Part shown: piece by piece, positions 42,710-51,880 of the stretch
Position numbering within the stretch: position 1 is the stretch's first letter
How the letters are laid out: every line of letters starts with the position of its first letter
Source: Candidatus Anaerobutyricum avicola
GTDB taxonomy: Bacteria; Bacillota; Clostridia; Lachnospirales; Lachnospiraceae
Reading direction: 5' to 3'
Assembly (NCBI GenBank): GCA_019113845.1
Contig: DXGQ01000023.1
Span: forward strand, 62,001 to 126,000
DNA: 64,000 nt
The notes under the pieces: generated by a model
Told to the model about the DNA's origin: nothing
Database searches by the model: none
What the model saw: the letters and a program-made list of their open reading frames with translations, nothing else
Program-made: the position numbers and the translations under genes

Positions 42710-44827
42710 TTGGTTCAGACAGGAATGATTCTGGGTGGAAGATATGAGATTCTTGAACACATCGGTTCCGGCGGAATGGCGGATGTATACAAGGCGCAAT
42801 GTCTCAAAACGAACCGCTTCGTCGCCGTAAAGATTCTTCGAAAGGAATATTGTGATGACGAGACGCTGGTACGGCGGTTTACCATGGAGGCCCGCTCGAC
42901 AGCGGATCTGCATCATCCCAACGTGGTAAGTATCCTGGATGAGGGAAATGAACAGGGGATCCACTACATCGTCATGGAACTGGCGGAGGGGATGACATTA
43001 AAGCGGTACATTCGCCGGTACGGAAGGCTTTCCGTCCGGGAGACCGTGGATTTCTCCATACAGATCGCCAGCGGGATTCAGGCGGCGCACGAGCACGGCA
43101 TTGTGCACCGGGATATCAAGCCGCAGAACATCATTGTGTCCGACAGCGGCAAGATCAAAGTAACCGATTTTGGCATCGCGAAAGCGGCGACGGGAGATAC
43201 CATTGCCTCCAGCACCATGGGTTCCGTGCGCTATCTGTCGCCGGAACAGGCAAGGGGCGGCTATTCAGATGCCAGGAGCGACATTTACTCTCTCGGTATC
43301 ACCATGTACGAGATGGCGACCGGAAAGGTTCCGTTTGACGGAGAGAATACGGTGGCCATTGCCGTGATGCATCTGCGGGATGAGATCGTTCCCCCGAGAA
43401 ATTATTTTCCGGACATCCCGGTCAGTCTGGAGAGGATCATCCTCAAATGTACGAGAAAACGGCCGGAGGAGCGGTATCAGACAGCAGCAGATCTCATTGC
43501 GGACCTTAAACAGGTATTTACTTCTCCGGATGGAAGCTATGTGTATCTGACGCCGCAGCTGGACGACAGTCCGACCCGGGCGCGCTCCGAAGATGAGATT
43601 GCGCAGATCAAGCGGACGCTGACCGGCGCAGAGGAGCCTGTGCAGGAAGAAAGACCGGAAGAGATCCGGGGACAGTCCACAGAAAAAGAAGGAGAGGACT
43701 ACGAGGATGATGACTCCGTACATCCGAAGATGGAGAAGATGATCATGACCATCACCATCGTATTCGGTATTCTGCTGGCCTGCCTTGTCTTTTATGTCGT
43801 GGGGACTTCCACGAATCTTCTGCGGTTTTCGGGCGGAGATTCCACGGAAGCAACGGTCGAAGATACGGAAGCGACGGAAGATACAGAGGACACGGAGGAC
43901 ACCGAAGAGACAGCGACGACCGAGGCGACCACGGAAGCGCCGAAGGAATACGTGACGGTGCCGGACTTCCTCGGAATGACAAGGCCGGAGGCAAGAAATG
44001 CGGCCAATGAGAATTCACTCAAAGCGGAGTTTGATTTCGCGGACGGTGTCAGTGAGGATGACAGTAAGCTTGTGGTCGTGGAGCAGGAGATAGAGGAAGG
44101 CAGAGATGTCCTCAAAGATTCCACCATCACGCTGACGCTGGGACAGGAGCCGGGCAGTGATGACCGCATCGAGGTGCCGCCTCTGGTAAATTATGAGGAA
44201 GAAGAAGCCATCGAGGAACTGGAATCCCTGGGCTTAAAGGCGGAAGTGGTTTATGCTACCAGCGATACGGTGGAGGAAGGCTATGTGATCCGGCAGACGC
44301 CGAAGGGCGGCAGTCTGGTGGATGAAGGATTCACGGTGACTATTACAGTAAGCCGCGGTGTTTCCAAGGCAGAGGTGCCGGATCTTTACGGCGTCAGCCA
44401 GGAAGCGGCGGAGCGGGAGTTAGAGAGGCTTGGACTCACTCTCGGTGATGTGTCCAGCGATTACAGCGGTTCTGTCGGTGAGGGAGACGTCATTGACCAG
44501 AGTATCGAGGCGGGTACCATGGTAGATAAGGGCACCGCAGTGTCCATCACTATCAGTCTCGGCGAGCAGGAGACCTATCACTATGCGTCCATCGTGGAAG
44601 TCTATGACCCGCCGTTTGAGGAAGGAGAGACGGCGGATATCGAGTTGGTGCTCCGGCAGGGCAGTTCCACACAGACGATTTACTCCGAGGATGACGCGGA
44701 TGTGGATTCGTTCCCGGTATCCGTGGCTTTTGAGAGCGACAGCGGCCGGGATGCGACAGTATTGTTCTATGTAAACGGACAGGAGTATAACAGCTATCCG
44801 GTTACCTGGGAGCGGGTGGCAGACTAA
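42710..44827 (+). CDS. prkC: PASTA-domain serine/threonine protein kinase (PrkC/Stk type)
   Basis: A ~705-residue membrane kinase that senses muropeptides or lipid II and controls wall growth and germination. Residues about 8-270 are a Hanks-type kinase: GSGGMADVYKA, HRDIKPQNI, DFGIAKA. A Thr/Glu-rich juxtamembrane region leads to a membrane segment at about 344-365. Three PASTA domains follow (about 412-482, 484-550, 552-620), then an extra C-terminal beta domain (625-705). TTG at 42710 is preferred because GGGAGG lies 8 nt upstream; GTG at 42701 overlaps that site. Partner of the preceding PP2C phosphatase. Confidence 0.94.
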   Translation: MVQTGMILGGRYEILEHIGSGGMADVYKAQCLKTNRFVAVKILRKEYCDDETLVRRFTMEARSTADLHHPNVVSILDEGNEQGIHYIVMELAEGMTLKRYIRRYGRLSVRETVDFSIQIASGIQAAHEHGIVHRDIKPQNIIVSDSGKIKVTDFGIAKAATGDTIASSTMGSVRYLSPEQARGGYSDARSDIYSLGITMYEMATGKVPFDGENTVAIAVMHLRDEIVPPRNYFPDIPVSLERIILKCTRKRPEERYQTAADLIADLKQVFTSPDGSYVYLTPQLDDSPTRARSEDEIAQIKRTLTGAEEPVQEERPEEIRGQSTEKEGEDYEDDDSVHPKMEKMIMTITIVFGILLACLVFYVVGTSTNLLRFSGGDSTEATVEDTEATEDTEDTEDTEETATTEATTEAPKEYVTVPDFLGMTRPEARNAANENSLKAEFDFADGVSEDDSKLVVVEQEIEEGRDVLKDSTITLTLGQEPGSDDRIEVPPLVNYEEEEAIEELESLGLKAEVVYATSDTVEEGYVIRQTPKGGSLVDEGFTVTITVSRGVSKAEVPDLYGVSQEAAERELERLGLTLGDVSSDYSGSVGEGDVIDQSIEAGTMVDKGTAVSITISLGEQETYHYASIVEVYDPPFEEGETADIELVLRQGSSTQTIYSEDDADVDSFPVSVAFESDSGRDATVLFYVNGQEYNSYPVTWERVAD

Positions 44828-44843
44828 AGAAAGGATGGAAAAT

Positions 44844-45722
44844 ATGACAGGGAAGATCATGAAGGGAATCGGCGGCTTTTATTACGTCTACGTGGAGGGC
44901 GCCGGACTTTATGAATGCAGGGCGAAGGGAATCTTCCGCAATAAAAAGGTGAAACCAAATGTGGGGGATATCGTGGATATCGACGTCATTTCCGAGGAGG
45001 AAAAGACCGGTAATCTCACGGTCATTCACAAGAGGAAAAACCAGCTGATCCGGCCGATGGTCGCCAATGTGGATCAGGCGCTTGTCATATTTGCCATCCA
45101 TGAACCGGAACCGAACTTTCAGCTTTTAAATCGTTTCCTCATCATGATGGAAAAACAGCAGGTTCCGGTGATCATCTGCTTTAACAAGATGGATCTGGCA
45201 ACGGAGGAGGAGAAAGAACAGCTGCGCCGGGACTATGAAAACAGCGGCTGCCGCGTTCTGTTTTCCTCCGCACAGGAGGGAGAAGGCATTCCGGAGATCA
45301 AAAGTCTTCTGAAAGGAAAGACCACCGTCATGGCGGGACCGTCCGGCGTCGGCAAATCTTCCACCTTAAACAGTATCAGTGAGGAAAAGCAGATGGAAAC
45401 AGGCGCTGTCAGTGAGAAGATCAAGAGGGGGCGGCACACGACCCGCCACTCGGAGCTGATCTATCTGGGAGAGGATACGTACCTGATGGATACCCCGGGA
45501 TTCAGCTCTCTCTATCTGACAGATATCGACAAAGAAGAACTGCGTTTCTATTTTCCCGAATTTGCGGAATACGAAAATCAGTGCCGGTTTAACGGCTGTT
45601 CCCATATTCATGAGCCGGGTTGTGCCGTCAAGGAGGCTCTGGAGGAGGGAAAGATCAGCCGGCTGCGTTATGAGGATTACTGCTATCTCTATGAAGAGCT
45701 GGCAAACGCCAGAAAGTGGTAG
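44844..45722 (+). CDS. rsgA: ribosome small subunit-dependent GTPase RsgA
   Basis: A ~292-residue circularly permuted GTPase that matures the 30S subunit. An N-terminal OB domain is followed by permuted G motifs: CFNKMDLA (G4) near residue 113 precedes GPSGVGKSSTLN (G1) near residue 164, then DTPGFSSL (G3). The C-terminal zinc site is CRFNGCSHIHEPGCAVK. Start: the ATG at 44844 has AGAAAGG 9 nt upstream; the ATG at 44835 overlaps that site. In related genomes rpe lies between rsgA and thiN; here it is missing and the gap is only 110 nt. Confidence 0.95.
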   Translation: MTGKIMKGIGGFYYVYVEGAGLYECRAKGIFRNKKVKPNVGDIVDIDVISEEEKTGNLTVIHKRKNQLIRPMVANVDQALVIFAIHEPEPNFQLLNRFLIMMEKQQVPVIICFNKMDLATEEEKEQLRRDYENSGCRVLFSSAQEGEGIPEIKSLLKGKTTVMAGPSGVGKSSTLNSISEEKQMETGAVSEKIKRGRHTTRHSELIYLGEDTYLMDTPGFSSLYLTDIDKEELRFYFPEFAEYENQCRFNGCSHIHEPGCAVKEALEEGKISRLRYEDYCYLYEELANARKW

Positions 45723-45831
45723 GATTGCGAGAGGACCGATCACAGCGGCACGGATAAGAGAGATGCCGGACGATCACAGAGAGGCAGCCGGTGAGAAAAG
45801 AGTCAGTAGTGACAGGAAAAGAGAGTGGAAC

Positions 45832-46509
45832 ATGGACAAAAAGTCAGAAAACAGAAAAAATAAAATATTGATCCTCACCGGCGGCAAAATCGATACAGAT
45901 TTTGCCGCCGATTATCTGCGGGGAAAACAGTTTGACCGTATCATTGCCGCAGATTCCGGCCTGGCGTCCTGCCGGGCGCTCGCGGTCACGCCGACGGATA
46001 TTCTGGGAGATTTTGACAGCCTGAAAGACAAAACGCTTCTGGAATATTACAAAGAGAGAGGGGTTCCGGTGCGGGAATTTCCGGCAAGAAAGGATTATAC
46101 GGATACGGAACTGGCAGTGGAATACGCGAGAGAGCTGTCGCCGGAAACGGTGATCCTTCTGGGCGCCACCGGCACCCGCTATGACCATGCGCTCGCCAAT
46201 ATCGGAATGCTTGAAAAGCTGGCGGCGGAGGATATCGCAGGGGAAATTGTGGATGAACACAACGAGATAGAGATGCTTTGTGGACAAAATGAAAAAATCT
46301 ATAAAAAAAGACCGGAGAGAACATTCTTTTCCCTCGTGGCGTGGGGAGGCGCGGTGACGGGCATCGATCTGATCGGATTTTCCTATCCGCTGCATGACGC
46401 CGTCCTGCGTCCGTCCCAGAGCCTCGGCATCAGCAATGAGCTGACGGAGGAATCAGGCACTCTCCGGATGAAGACCGGAAACCTGCTGGTCATCCGGTCT
46501 TCCGACTGA
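45832..46509 (+). CDS. thiN: thiamine pyrophosphokinase
   Basis: A 225-residue kinase that converts thiamine to thiamine diphosphate, the cofactor used by the por complex among others. GDFDSLK near residue 62 and YTDTELAVEYA near residue 88 are the catalytic aspartate motifs, and GATGTRYDHALANIG near residue 108 the substrate loop; the C-terminal part is the thiamine-binding beta domain. The start is the ATG at 45832 with a weak GAGAGTGG site; the frame is open upstream with no better site. Last gene of the long operon, facing ychF. Confidence 0.92.
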   Translation: MDKKSENRKNKILILTGGKIDTDFAADYLRGKQFDRIIAADSGLASCRALAVTPTDILGDFDSLKDKTLLEYYKERGVPVREFPARKDYTDTELAVEYARELSPETVILLGATGTRYDHALANIGMLEKLAAEDIAGEIVDEHNEIEMLCGQNEKIYKKRPERTFFSLVAWGGAVTGIDLIGFSYPLHDAVLRPSQSLGISNELTEESGTLRMKTGNLLVIRSSD

Positions 46510-46515
46510 GAAAAA

Positions 46516-47613
46516 TCATACGTTAAACTTGAAGAGGACCACATCGCCGTCCTGCATCACATACTCTTTGCCTTCGGAGCGAACCAGACCTTTGTCTCTG
46601 GCAGCGCTCATGCTTCCGCAGGCGATCAGGTCATCGTAGCTGATGACGTCCGCTTTGATAAAGCCACGTTCAAAGTCGGAATGGATCTTTCCGGCAGCCT
46701 GCGGCGCCTTGGTGCCGGCGGTGATGGTCCATGCCTTGGACTCGATCGGACCGGCGGTGAGATAAGAGATCAGTCCGAGGATCCGGTAACTTGCCTTGAT
46801 GAGTTTTTCAAGACCGGATTCTGACAGACCCAGATCTTCCAGGAACATCGCTTTCTCATCATCGTCAAGTTCGGCGATCTCCTGTTCGATCTGCGCGCAG
46901 ACAACGAACACTTCCGCGTCGCAGCCGGCGGCGTAGTCTTTGACAGCCTGCACATATTCGTTGGAGGCGCCGTCATCCGCCAGGTCGTCCTCGGAAACAT
47001 TGGCGGCAAAGATGACCGGTTTGGCAGTCAGAAGGTTACATTCGTTGATGAGCTTCTGTTCGTCCTCGTCTTCTGTGACGAAGGTCTTCGCCAGATTGCC
47101 GTCCTCCAGATGTGCTTTCATCCTTTTGAGAAGTTCCACTTCGGCGGCGATCTTTTTGTCATTGTGAGCCGCCCGGGCAGATTTGGCGATCCTTCTTTCG
47201 AGCACCTCGATATCTGCAAAGATCAACTCAAAATTGATCGTCTCGATATCCCGGAGCGGATTGACGCTGCCGTCCACATGGATGACATTGCTGTCGTCAA
47301 AGCAGCGGACCACATGGACGATGGCGTCCACCTCGCGGATATTGGCGAGGAACTGATTGCCCAGTCCTTCTCCTTTGGACGCGCCTTTGACAAGACCGGC
47401 GATATCCACGAATTCAATGACAGCCGGCACGATCTTTGCGGAATCATACATATCAGACAGTACCTGCAGACGGGCATCCGGGACCGGAACGATCCCCACA
47501 TTCGGGTCTATGGTACAGAACGGATAGTTGGCGGATTCCGCCCCTGCCTTTGTCAGAGAATTAAATAATGTACTCTTCCCCACGTTGGGAAGTCCGACAA
47601 TTCCTAATTTCAT
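46516..47613 (-). CDS. ychF: redox-regulated ATPase YchF (OLA1 family)
   Basis: A 365-residue Obg-family P-loop ATPase that associates with ribosomes. [12 protein letters not shown] at the N terminus is the Walker A motif; [20 protein letters not shown] near residue 70 is the family's G3 region; the final ~85 residues are a TGS domain ending in DVVLFKFNV. Length is exactly typical. It runs opposite to thiN, with only 6 bp between the stops, and has its own promoter at 47703-47732. Confidence 0.97.
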   Translation of the reverse strand: MKLGIVGLPNVGKSTLFNSLTKAGAESANYPFCTIDPNVGIVPVPDARLQVLSDMYDSAKIVPAVIEFVDIAGLVKGASKGEGLGNQFLANIREVDAIVHVVRCFDDSNVIHVDGSVNPLRDIETINFELIFADIEVLERRIAKSARAAHNDKKIAAEVELLKRMKAHLEDGNLAKTFVTEDEDEQKLINECNLLTAKPVIFAANVSEDDLADDGASNEYVQAVKDYAAGCDAEVFVVCAQIEQEIAELDDDEKAMFLEDLGLSESGLEKLIKASYRILGLISYLTAGPIESKAWTITAGTKAPQAAGKIHSDFERGFIKADVISYDDLIACGSMSAARDKGLVRSEGKEYVMQDGDVVLFKFNV

Positions 47614-47702
47614 AGTAATTCCTCCATTTATATACTGTATTTCGCCGGAAAAAAGAAAAAGCTCCCTCCGGCGGCAAAAGAAACTTTAACGCTCTGTCCG
47701 CC

Positions 47703-47732
47703 ATTCTACCATAGAAGGAAAGAACCTGACAA
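47703..47732 (-). promoter_or_regulatory. sigma-A promoter of ychF
   Basis: Read leftward, TTGTCA and TAGAAT are separated by 18 nt, about 90 nt upstream of the ychF ATG. Confidence 0.65.
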
Positions 47733-47899
47733 GAGGACGAAAAGAAAAAACTCCGGGCTTACCGGAAAGAATGACTGCTGCGCAGGGAGCGGATATGAAA
47801 AGCAGAGGAAAAAGCCTTGCGAAACGAAAAGATAAATCAAAAGGGAGTTGCCAACGCTTACTTGACAGTAACGGAGACATCGGTGGAGACAGTTAATGA

Positions 47900-47928
47900 T
47901 TGAAATTTTTCCGGGGGCGGGCTATAAT
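47900..47928 (+). promoter_or_regulatory. sigma-A promoter of lgt
   Basis: TTGAAA and TATAAT are separated by exactly 17 nt, about 100 nt before the lgt start. Confidence 0.82.
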
Positions 47929-48027
47929 ATTTGCAATGTTATGCGGCGAACAGGCAGTATCGCCGGACAAAGAAACTATGAGAAAAAGAAGACATGCGGA
48001 AGAAAACGCATGATTCAGGAGGGCAGA

Positions 48028-48939
48028 ATGGAATATATGGATATTCGATTTCCCCATCTCGGGATCGTACTGGACCATGTGGGACGGTACATTTCCATCG
48101 GGGGATTTCCTGTTATGTTTTACGGGATCATCATTGCCGCAGGCTTTCTGGTGGGGCTTTTTGTGGCACAGAGAGAAGCGAAGCGGACCGGACAGGATCC
48201 GGAGATTTATCTGGATTACCTGATCTGCATGGTGATCCCCGCTATTATCGGGGCGAGAGCCTACTATGTGATTTTTTCCTGGGATTACTACAAGGATAAT
48301 CTTTTGGATATCATCAATATCCGGCATGGAGGTCTTGGTATTGTCGGCGGTGTGGCGGCGGCGATCCTGGTCCTTCTCATTTTTGCGAAGGTGAGAAAGC
48401 AGAAGGCGGCGCTCATGCTCGATACGATGAGCATGGCTCTTCTGGTGGGACAGATCATGGGCCGCTGGGGCAACTTTTTTAACCGGGAGGCTTTCGGCGG
48501 TTATACCGACGGACCGCTTGCCATGCAGATCCCGCTGGGGTATTTTGAGCAGACCGGAAGACTGTCGGAGATCACCGGGGCGGGACTGATGGATCATCTG
48601 GTGTCAGTGGATGTGGGAGGACAGACGCTTCCTTATATCCAGGTACATCCGACTTTCCTTTACGAGGGACTGTGGAACTGCCTGGTCCTGCTCGTGATCT
48701 TTCTGTACCGGAAACACAAAAAGTTTGACGGAGAGCTTCTGTGTCTCTATCTGATGGGATACGGACTGGGCCGTTTCTTTATTGAAGGGCTGCGCGTGGA
48801 TCAGCTTCAGATCGGGGATACCGGCATCGCAGTGACGCAGGTAGTCTGTGTGTGCGTTTTTGCAGGCAGTCTCATCACGATGATTGTAAAGAGAAGAAAG
48901 GCTGCCGCAGCCGGCGGGACCCCGGAAAAACAGTGCTGA
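48028..48939 (+). CDS. lgt: prolipoprotein diacylglyceryl transferase
   Basis: A 303-residue integral membrane enzyme that transfers diacylglycerol from phosphatidylglycerol to the lipobox Cys of prolipoproteins. About seven hydrophobic segments are visible; GIVGGVAAA and the signature region GRWGNFFNREAFG near residue 147 identify it, and YIQVHPTFLYEGLWN near residue 208 is the second conserved block. AGGAGG lies 5 nt before the ATG at 48028. Single-gene transcript behind its own promoter. Confidence 0.95.
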   Translation: MEYMDIRFPHLGIVLDHVGRYISIGGFPVMFYGIIIAAGFLVGLFVAQREAKRTGQDPEIYLDYLICMVIPAIIGARAYYVIFSWDYYKDNLLDIINIRHGGLGIVGGVAAAILVLLIFAKVRKQKAALMLDTMSMALLVGQIMGRWGNFFNREAFGGYTDGPLAMQIPLGYFEQTGRLSEITGAGLMDHLVSVDVGGQTLPYIQVHPTFLYEGLWNCLVLLVIFLYRKHKKFDGELLCLYLMGYGLGRFFIEGLRVDQLQIGDTGIAVTQVVCVCVFAGSLITMIVKRRKAAAAGGTPEKQC

Positions 48940-48954
48940 TTTCGTGGCCTGCGC

Positions 48955-48983
48955 TTGCTAATTACATTTTTGTGTGCTATAAT
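48955..48983 (+). promoter_or_regulatory. sigma-A promoter of the polysaccharide ABC exporter
   Basis: TTGCTA and TATAAT are separated by 17 nt, about 60 nt before the permease ATG and just after the lgt stop. Confidence 0.75.
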
Positions 48984-49041
48984 GCCAGAAGTTTTTTTGT
49001 GAAGAGAAAGAGATAGAGTAAGAAACTGTCCGGAGGAAGTT

Positions 49042-49824
49042 ATGAAGCGTTTTTGGAAAGATTTGAAGGAGCATTACAGGTATGCCATTTACTCCGCCAA
49101 GGCGGAGCTTAAGTCAGAAGTGGCGAACTCCTATCTGAACTGGATATGGTGGGTGCTGGAGCCCTTCTGTTTCATGTTGATCTATACGTTTATCTTTGGT
49201 TACATCTTTAATTCAAGGGAACCGTTTTTCTCCGCTTTCGTGTTCATCGGTCTGACGGCCTGGGAGTTTTTTAACCGCTGTCTGACACAGAGCGTGAAGC
49301 TCATGCGGAATAACAAGTCCATCGTGACAAAGGTGTACATTCCGAAGTTTATTCTGCTCATATCCCGCATGTTTTTTAACGGGTATAAGATGTTGATTTC
49401 TTTCGGTATCATTGTGGCGATGGTGATCTTTTTCCGGATCCCTCTGACGCCGAACGTGCTGTACGTGATTCCGATCCTGATCACGTTGTTTGTGCTGACA
49501 TTTGCGCTTATGACACATTTGCTGCATTACGGTGTGTTCGTGCAGGATCTGACGAACGTGGTGACCATCGTGCTGCGTATGATTTTCTATATGACAGGTA
49601 TTTTTTATAACATTGAGACCCGGGTGCCGGAGCAGTACGCGGGCATCCTGATGCACGCCAACCCGATGGCCCTTCTCTTAAGCGGCCTCAGAAAATGTAT
49701 TCTGTACGGGGAGGCGCCGGATATGAAATGGGTCGGCATCTGGTTTGTGATCGGCGTGATCGTGGCGATACTGGGAGTCCGTAAGATTTACAAGAATGAA
49801 AACAGTTATGTAAAGGTGATTTAA
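49042..49824 (+). CDS. ABC-2 type polysaccharide/teichoic acid export permease (TagG/Wzm-like)
   Basis: A 260-residue permease with about six membrane segments and an amphipathic N terminus, the ABC-2 architecture used to export lipid-linked polymers such as wall teichoic acid or O-antigen. PFCFMLIYTFIFGYIF near residue 40 and MHANPMALLLSGLRKCILYG near residue 200 are characteristic of the TagG/Wzm family. CGGAGGAAG precedes the ATG. Its last codon overlaps the first base of the ATPase ATG. Given the tarI-tarJ genes at 4-5.6 kb, a ribitol-phosphate polymer is a plausible cargo, but the link is inferred. Confidence 0.88.
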   Translation: MKRFWKDLKEHYRYAIYSAKAELKSEVANSYLNWIWWVLEPFCFMLIYTFIFGYIFNSREPFFSAFVFIGLTAWEFFNRCLTQSVKLMRNNKSIVTKVYIPKFILLISRMFFNGYKMLISFGIIVAMVIFFRIPLTPNVLYVIPILITLFVLTFALMTHLLHYGVFVQDLTNVVTIVLRMIFYMTGIFYNIETRVPEQYAGILMHANPMALLLSGLRKCILYGEAPDMKWVGIWFVIGVIVAILGVRKIYKNENSYVKVI

Positions 49825-50558
49825 TGGAAGAACGTAAGAGCGCAATCAGCGTAAGGAATGTATGTATCAATTATAAGAGCCTGAAGGCAAGTTCCATCAA
49901 ACAGAGTATGTTCAGCTTGCGAAAGGTGAAACAGGAAGTGTTCCAGGCTGTCCGCAACGTCTCCTTTGAGGTGCCGGAGGGACAGATCCTGGGTATCACG
50001 GGCAAGAACGGCAGCGGCAAGTCCACCATGCTCCGGGCAATCGCAGGTATTTTCTCCGCGGACAGCGGAGAGATCGATCTTCACGGTCATTCGATCTCGC
50101 TGCTCGCCATCGGCGTTGGCTTTAAGAATGAGCTGTCCGGCAGAGAGAACATCATTCTGTCCGGCATGCTCCTCGGATTTACGAAGGAAGAAATCATGGA
50201 GAAGATGCCGGAGATCATTGACTTCGCCGGTATCGGTAATTTTATTGATATGCCGGTGCGGACCTACTCAAGCGGTATGCATTCCAAGCTTGCCTTCTCC
50301 ATCTCGGCGATCCTCGAGACAGAGATCATGTTGATCGACGAGGTCCTGAGTGTCGGCGACCAGAAGTTTAAGAAAAAGAGTTATCGGAAGATGAAAGAAC
50401 TTATCTCCAACCGGGACCGGACGGTTGTCATCGTCTCGCACAATATGAGTACGTTAAAAGACCTGTGTGACCAGATCATGTGGATGCACGACGGGGAGAT
50501 CGTCATGTACGACAAGCCGGAGATCGTCCTTCCGATATATAAAGACTTTATGCGGTAG
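49824..50558 (+). CDS. polysaccharide/teichoic acid export ABC ATPase (TagH/Wzt-like)
   Basis: A 244-residue ABC ATPase paired with the preceding permease. GKNGSGKSTMLRAIAG near residue 60 is Walker A, YSSGMHSKLAFSIS near residue 150 the signature, MLIDEVLSVGD near residue 170 Walker B, and VSHN the switch His. The subfamily-specific N-terminal extension (YKSLKASSIKQ..) is present, but there is no C-terminal carbohydrate-binding domain, so chain-end recognition of the Wzt O9a type is not expected. One-base overlap with the permease; a strong terminator follows. Confidence 0.92.
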   Translation: MEERKSAISVRNVCINYKSLKASSIKQSMFSLRKVKQEVFQAVRNVSFEVPEGQILGITGKNGSGKSTMLRAIAGIFSADSGEIDLHGHSISLLAIGVGFKNELSGRENIILSGMLLGFTKEEIMEKMPEIIDFAGIGNFIDMPVRTYSSGMHSKLAFSISAILETEIMLIDEVLSVGDQKFKKKSYRKMKELISNRDRTVVIVSHNMSTLKDLCDQIMWMHDGEIVMYDKPEIVLPIYKDFMR

Positions 50559-50574
50559 AACACCGCCTGTAAGA

Positions 50575-50597
50575 AGAGGCCTTCGGGCCTCTTTTTT
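50575..50597 (+). terminator. intrinsic terminator of the ABC exporter operon
   Basis: AGAGGCC-TTCG-GGCCTCT with a stable tetraloop, followed by T residues, 17 nt after the stop. Confidence 0.92.
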
Positions 50598-50757
50598 GTT
50601 TCACAGGAACTTCTGTCAGAATTCCTGTGAAACAAAAAGCCTTCCAGGCGGGAGGCGCACTCGCGCAAAACAGAAATTTGTCGCTGCAGCGACTGCGCTC
50701 GGCGCGAGAGTTCTGCCAGGCAGAACTCTATATTCGTGGGAAAATATTCCCAAAATT
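50592..50757. repeat. cluster of perfect palindromes between the ABC exporter and rsmH
   Basis: This gene-free stretch is a chain of inverted repeats: a 17-bp stem ending in GTTTCACAGGAA / TTCCTGTGAAAC (50593-50639), GCCT..AGGC, ACTCGCGC paired with GCGCGAG, GTCGCTGCAGCGAC, AGAGTTCTGCC-A-GGCAGAACTCT and GGGAAAATATTCCC. It looks like a composite extragenic repeat rather than a gene or known RNA. It ends directly at the rsmH promoter. The remaining intergenic bases to 50888 hold the promoter and the rsmH leader. Confidence 0.7.
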
Positions 50758-50760
50758 ATG

Positions 50761-50789
50761 TTGCAATACCTTTCTGTATGAGATAAAAT
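50761..50789 (+). promoter_or_regulatory. sigma-A promoter of the division/cell-wall cluster
   Basis: TTGCAA and TAAAAT are separated by 17 nt, about 95 nt upstream of rsmH. Confidence 0.65.
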
Positions 50790-50888
50790 AAAAAGCAAGT
50801 GACAGAAAATATTGTTCTCTGGGTAAATAACTGAAATTTATCCCGGGGTGAACAAAAGAAACTTTGCGAAGACAGACAGGAGGATGCC

Positions 50889-51851
50889 ATGGAGTTTGTA
50901 CATAAGTCCATTATGCTGGGGGAGACAATAGAAGCACTGCATATTAAACCGGACGGGATTTATGTGGACGGCACCCTCGGGGGCGGCGGACACTCTCTGG
51001 AGATCGCCAGACGCCTGACAGAGGGAGGACGGCTGATCGGCATTGACCAGGATGGAGATGCCATCGCGGCGGCCGGACAGAGACTGGCGCCGTATGCGGA
51101 CCGGGTGACGATCGTCCGCAGCAATTATGCGGATATGAAGCAGGTGCTTAAGGATCTCTCCATCGACAGAGTGGACGGGATATTGCTGGATCTCGGCGTG
51201 TCCTCCTATCAGCTGGACAACGGAGAGAGGGGCTTTACCTACAGAGAGGATGTACCGCTTGACATGCGCATGGACCTGCGCCAGGAAAAGACAGCGAGAG
51301 ATATCGTCAATTCGTACAGTGAGCGGGAGCTTTACCGGATCATCCGTGACTACGGGGAAGACAAGTTTGCAAAAAATATTGCCAGGCATATCGTGATGGC
51401 GAGGGAGAAGGGACCGGTGGAGACGACCGGACAGCTGACGGAGATCATCAAAGCGGCGATTCCGAAAAAAGTGCGCGCCGTGGGCGGCCATCCTGCCAAG
51501 AAGACCTTTCAGGCGATCCGCATTGAGCTGAATCATGAGCTTGACGTGCTGCGGGGACATCTGGAAGAGATGGTGGATCTGCTGGGAGACGGAGGCCGTC
51601 TCTGTGTCATTACCTTCCATTCTCTGGAGGACCGGATCGTGAAGAATATTTTCCGTACCTGCGCGAACCCCTGTATCTGCCCGCCGGACTTTCCGATATG
51701 TACCTGCGGCAGGATATCAAAGGGACGAGTTGTCACGAGAAAACCGATTCTTCCGGGGGAGGAAGAACTTGCAGAGAACAGCCGGGCCAAGAGCGCGAAG
51801 CTGCGTGTGTTTGAAAGAGTCGTCTCCGGGGAAGACGGGACAGGACGATGA
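50889..51851 (+). CDS. rsmH: 16S rRNA (cytosine-1402-N4)-methyltransferase
   Basis: A 320-residue SAM methyltransferase (MraW) for N4 of C1402 in 16S r[13 protein letters not shown] near residue 27 is the SAM loop, [14 protein letters not shown] near residue 98 and [18 protein letters not shown] near residue 115 are family signatures, and [15 protein letters not shown] near residue 238 is conserved near the C terminus. CAGGAGG precedes the ATG. First gene of the cluster; mraZ, often just upstream, is not present here. Confidence 0.96.
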   Translation: MEFVHKSIMLGETIEALHIKPDGIYVDGTLGGGGHSLEIARRLTEGGRLIGIDQDGDAIAAAGQRLAPYADRVTIVRSNYADMKQVLKDLSIDRVDGILLDLGVSSYQLDNGERGFTYREDVPLDMRMDLRQEKTARDIVNSYSERELYRIIRDYGEDKFAKNIARHIVMAREKGPVETTGQLTEIIKAAIPKKVRAVGGHPAKKTFQAIRIELNHELDVLRGHLEEMVDLLGDGGRLCVITFHSLEDRIVKNIFRTCANPCICPPDFPICTCGRISKGRVVTRKPILPGEEELAENSRAKSAKLRVFERVVSGEDGTGR

Positions 51852-51880
51852 GACAATATCGTGTGTTGGAGGACAGAGAT

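Noticed and set aside
47642-47890. Possible gene in the gap between ychF and lgt
   Set aside because: Only a 64-codon frame without ribosome binding site is present; the gap is filled by the two divergent promoters and leaders.
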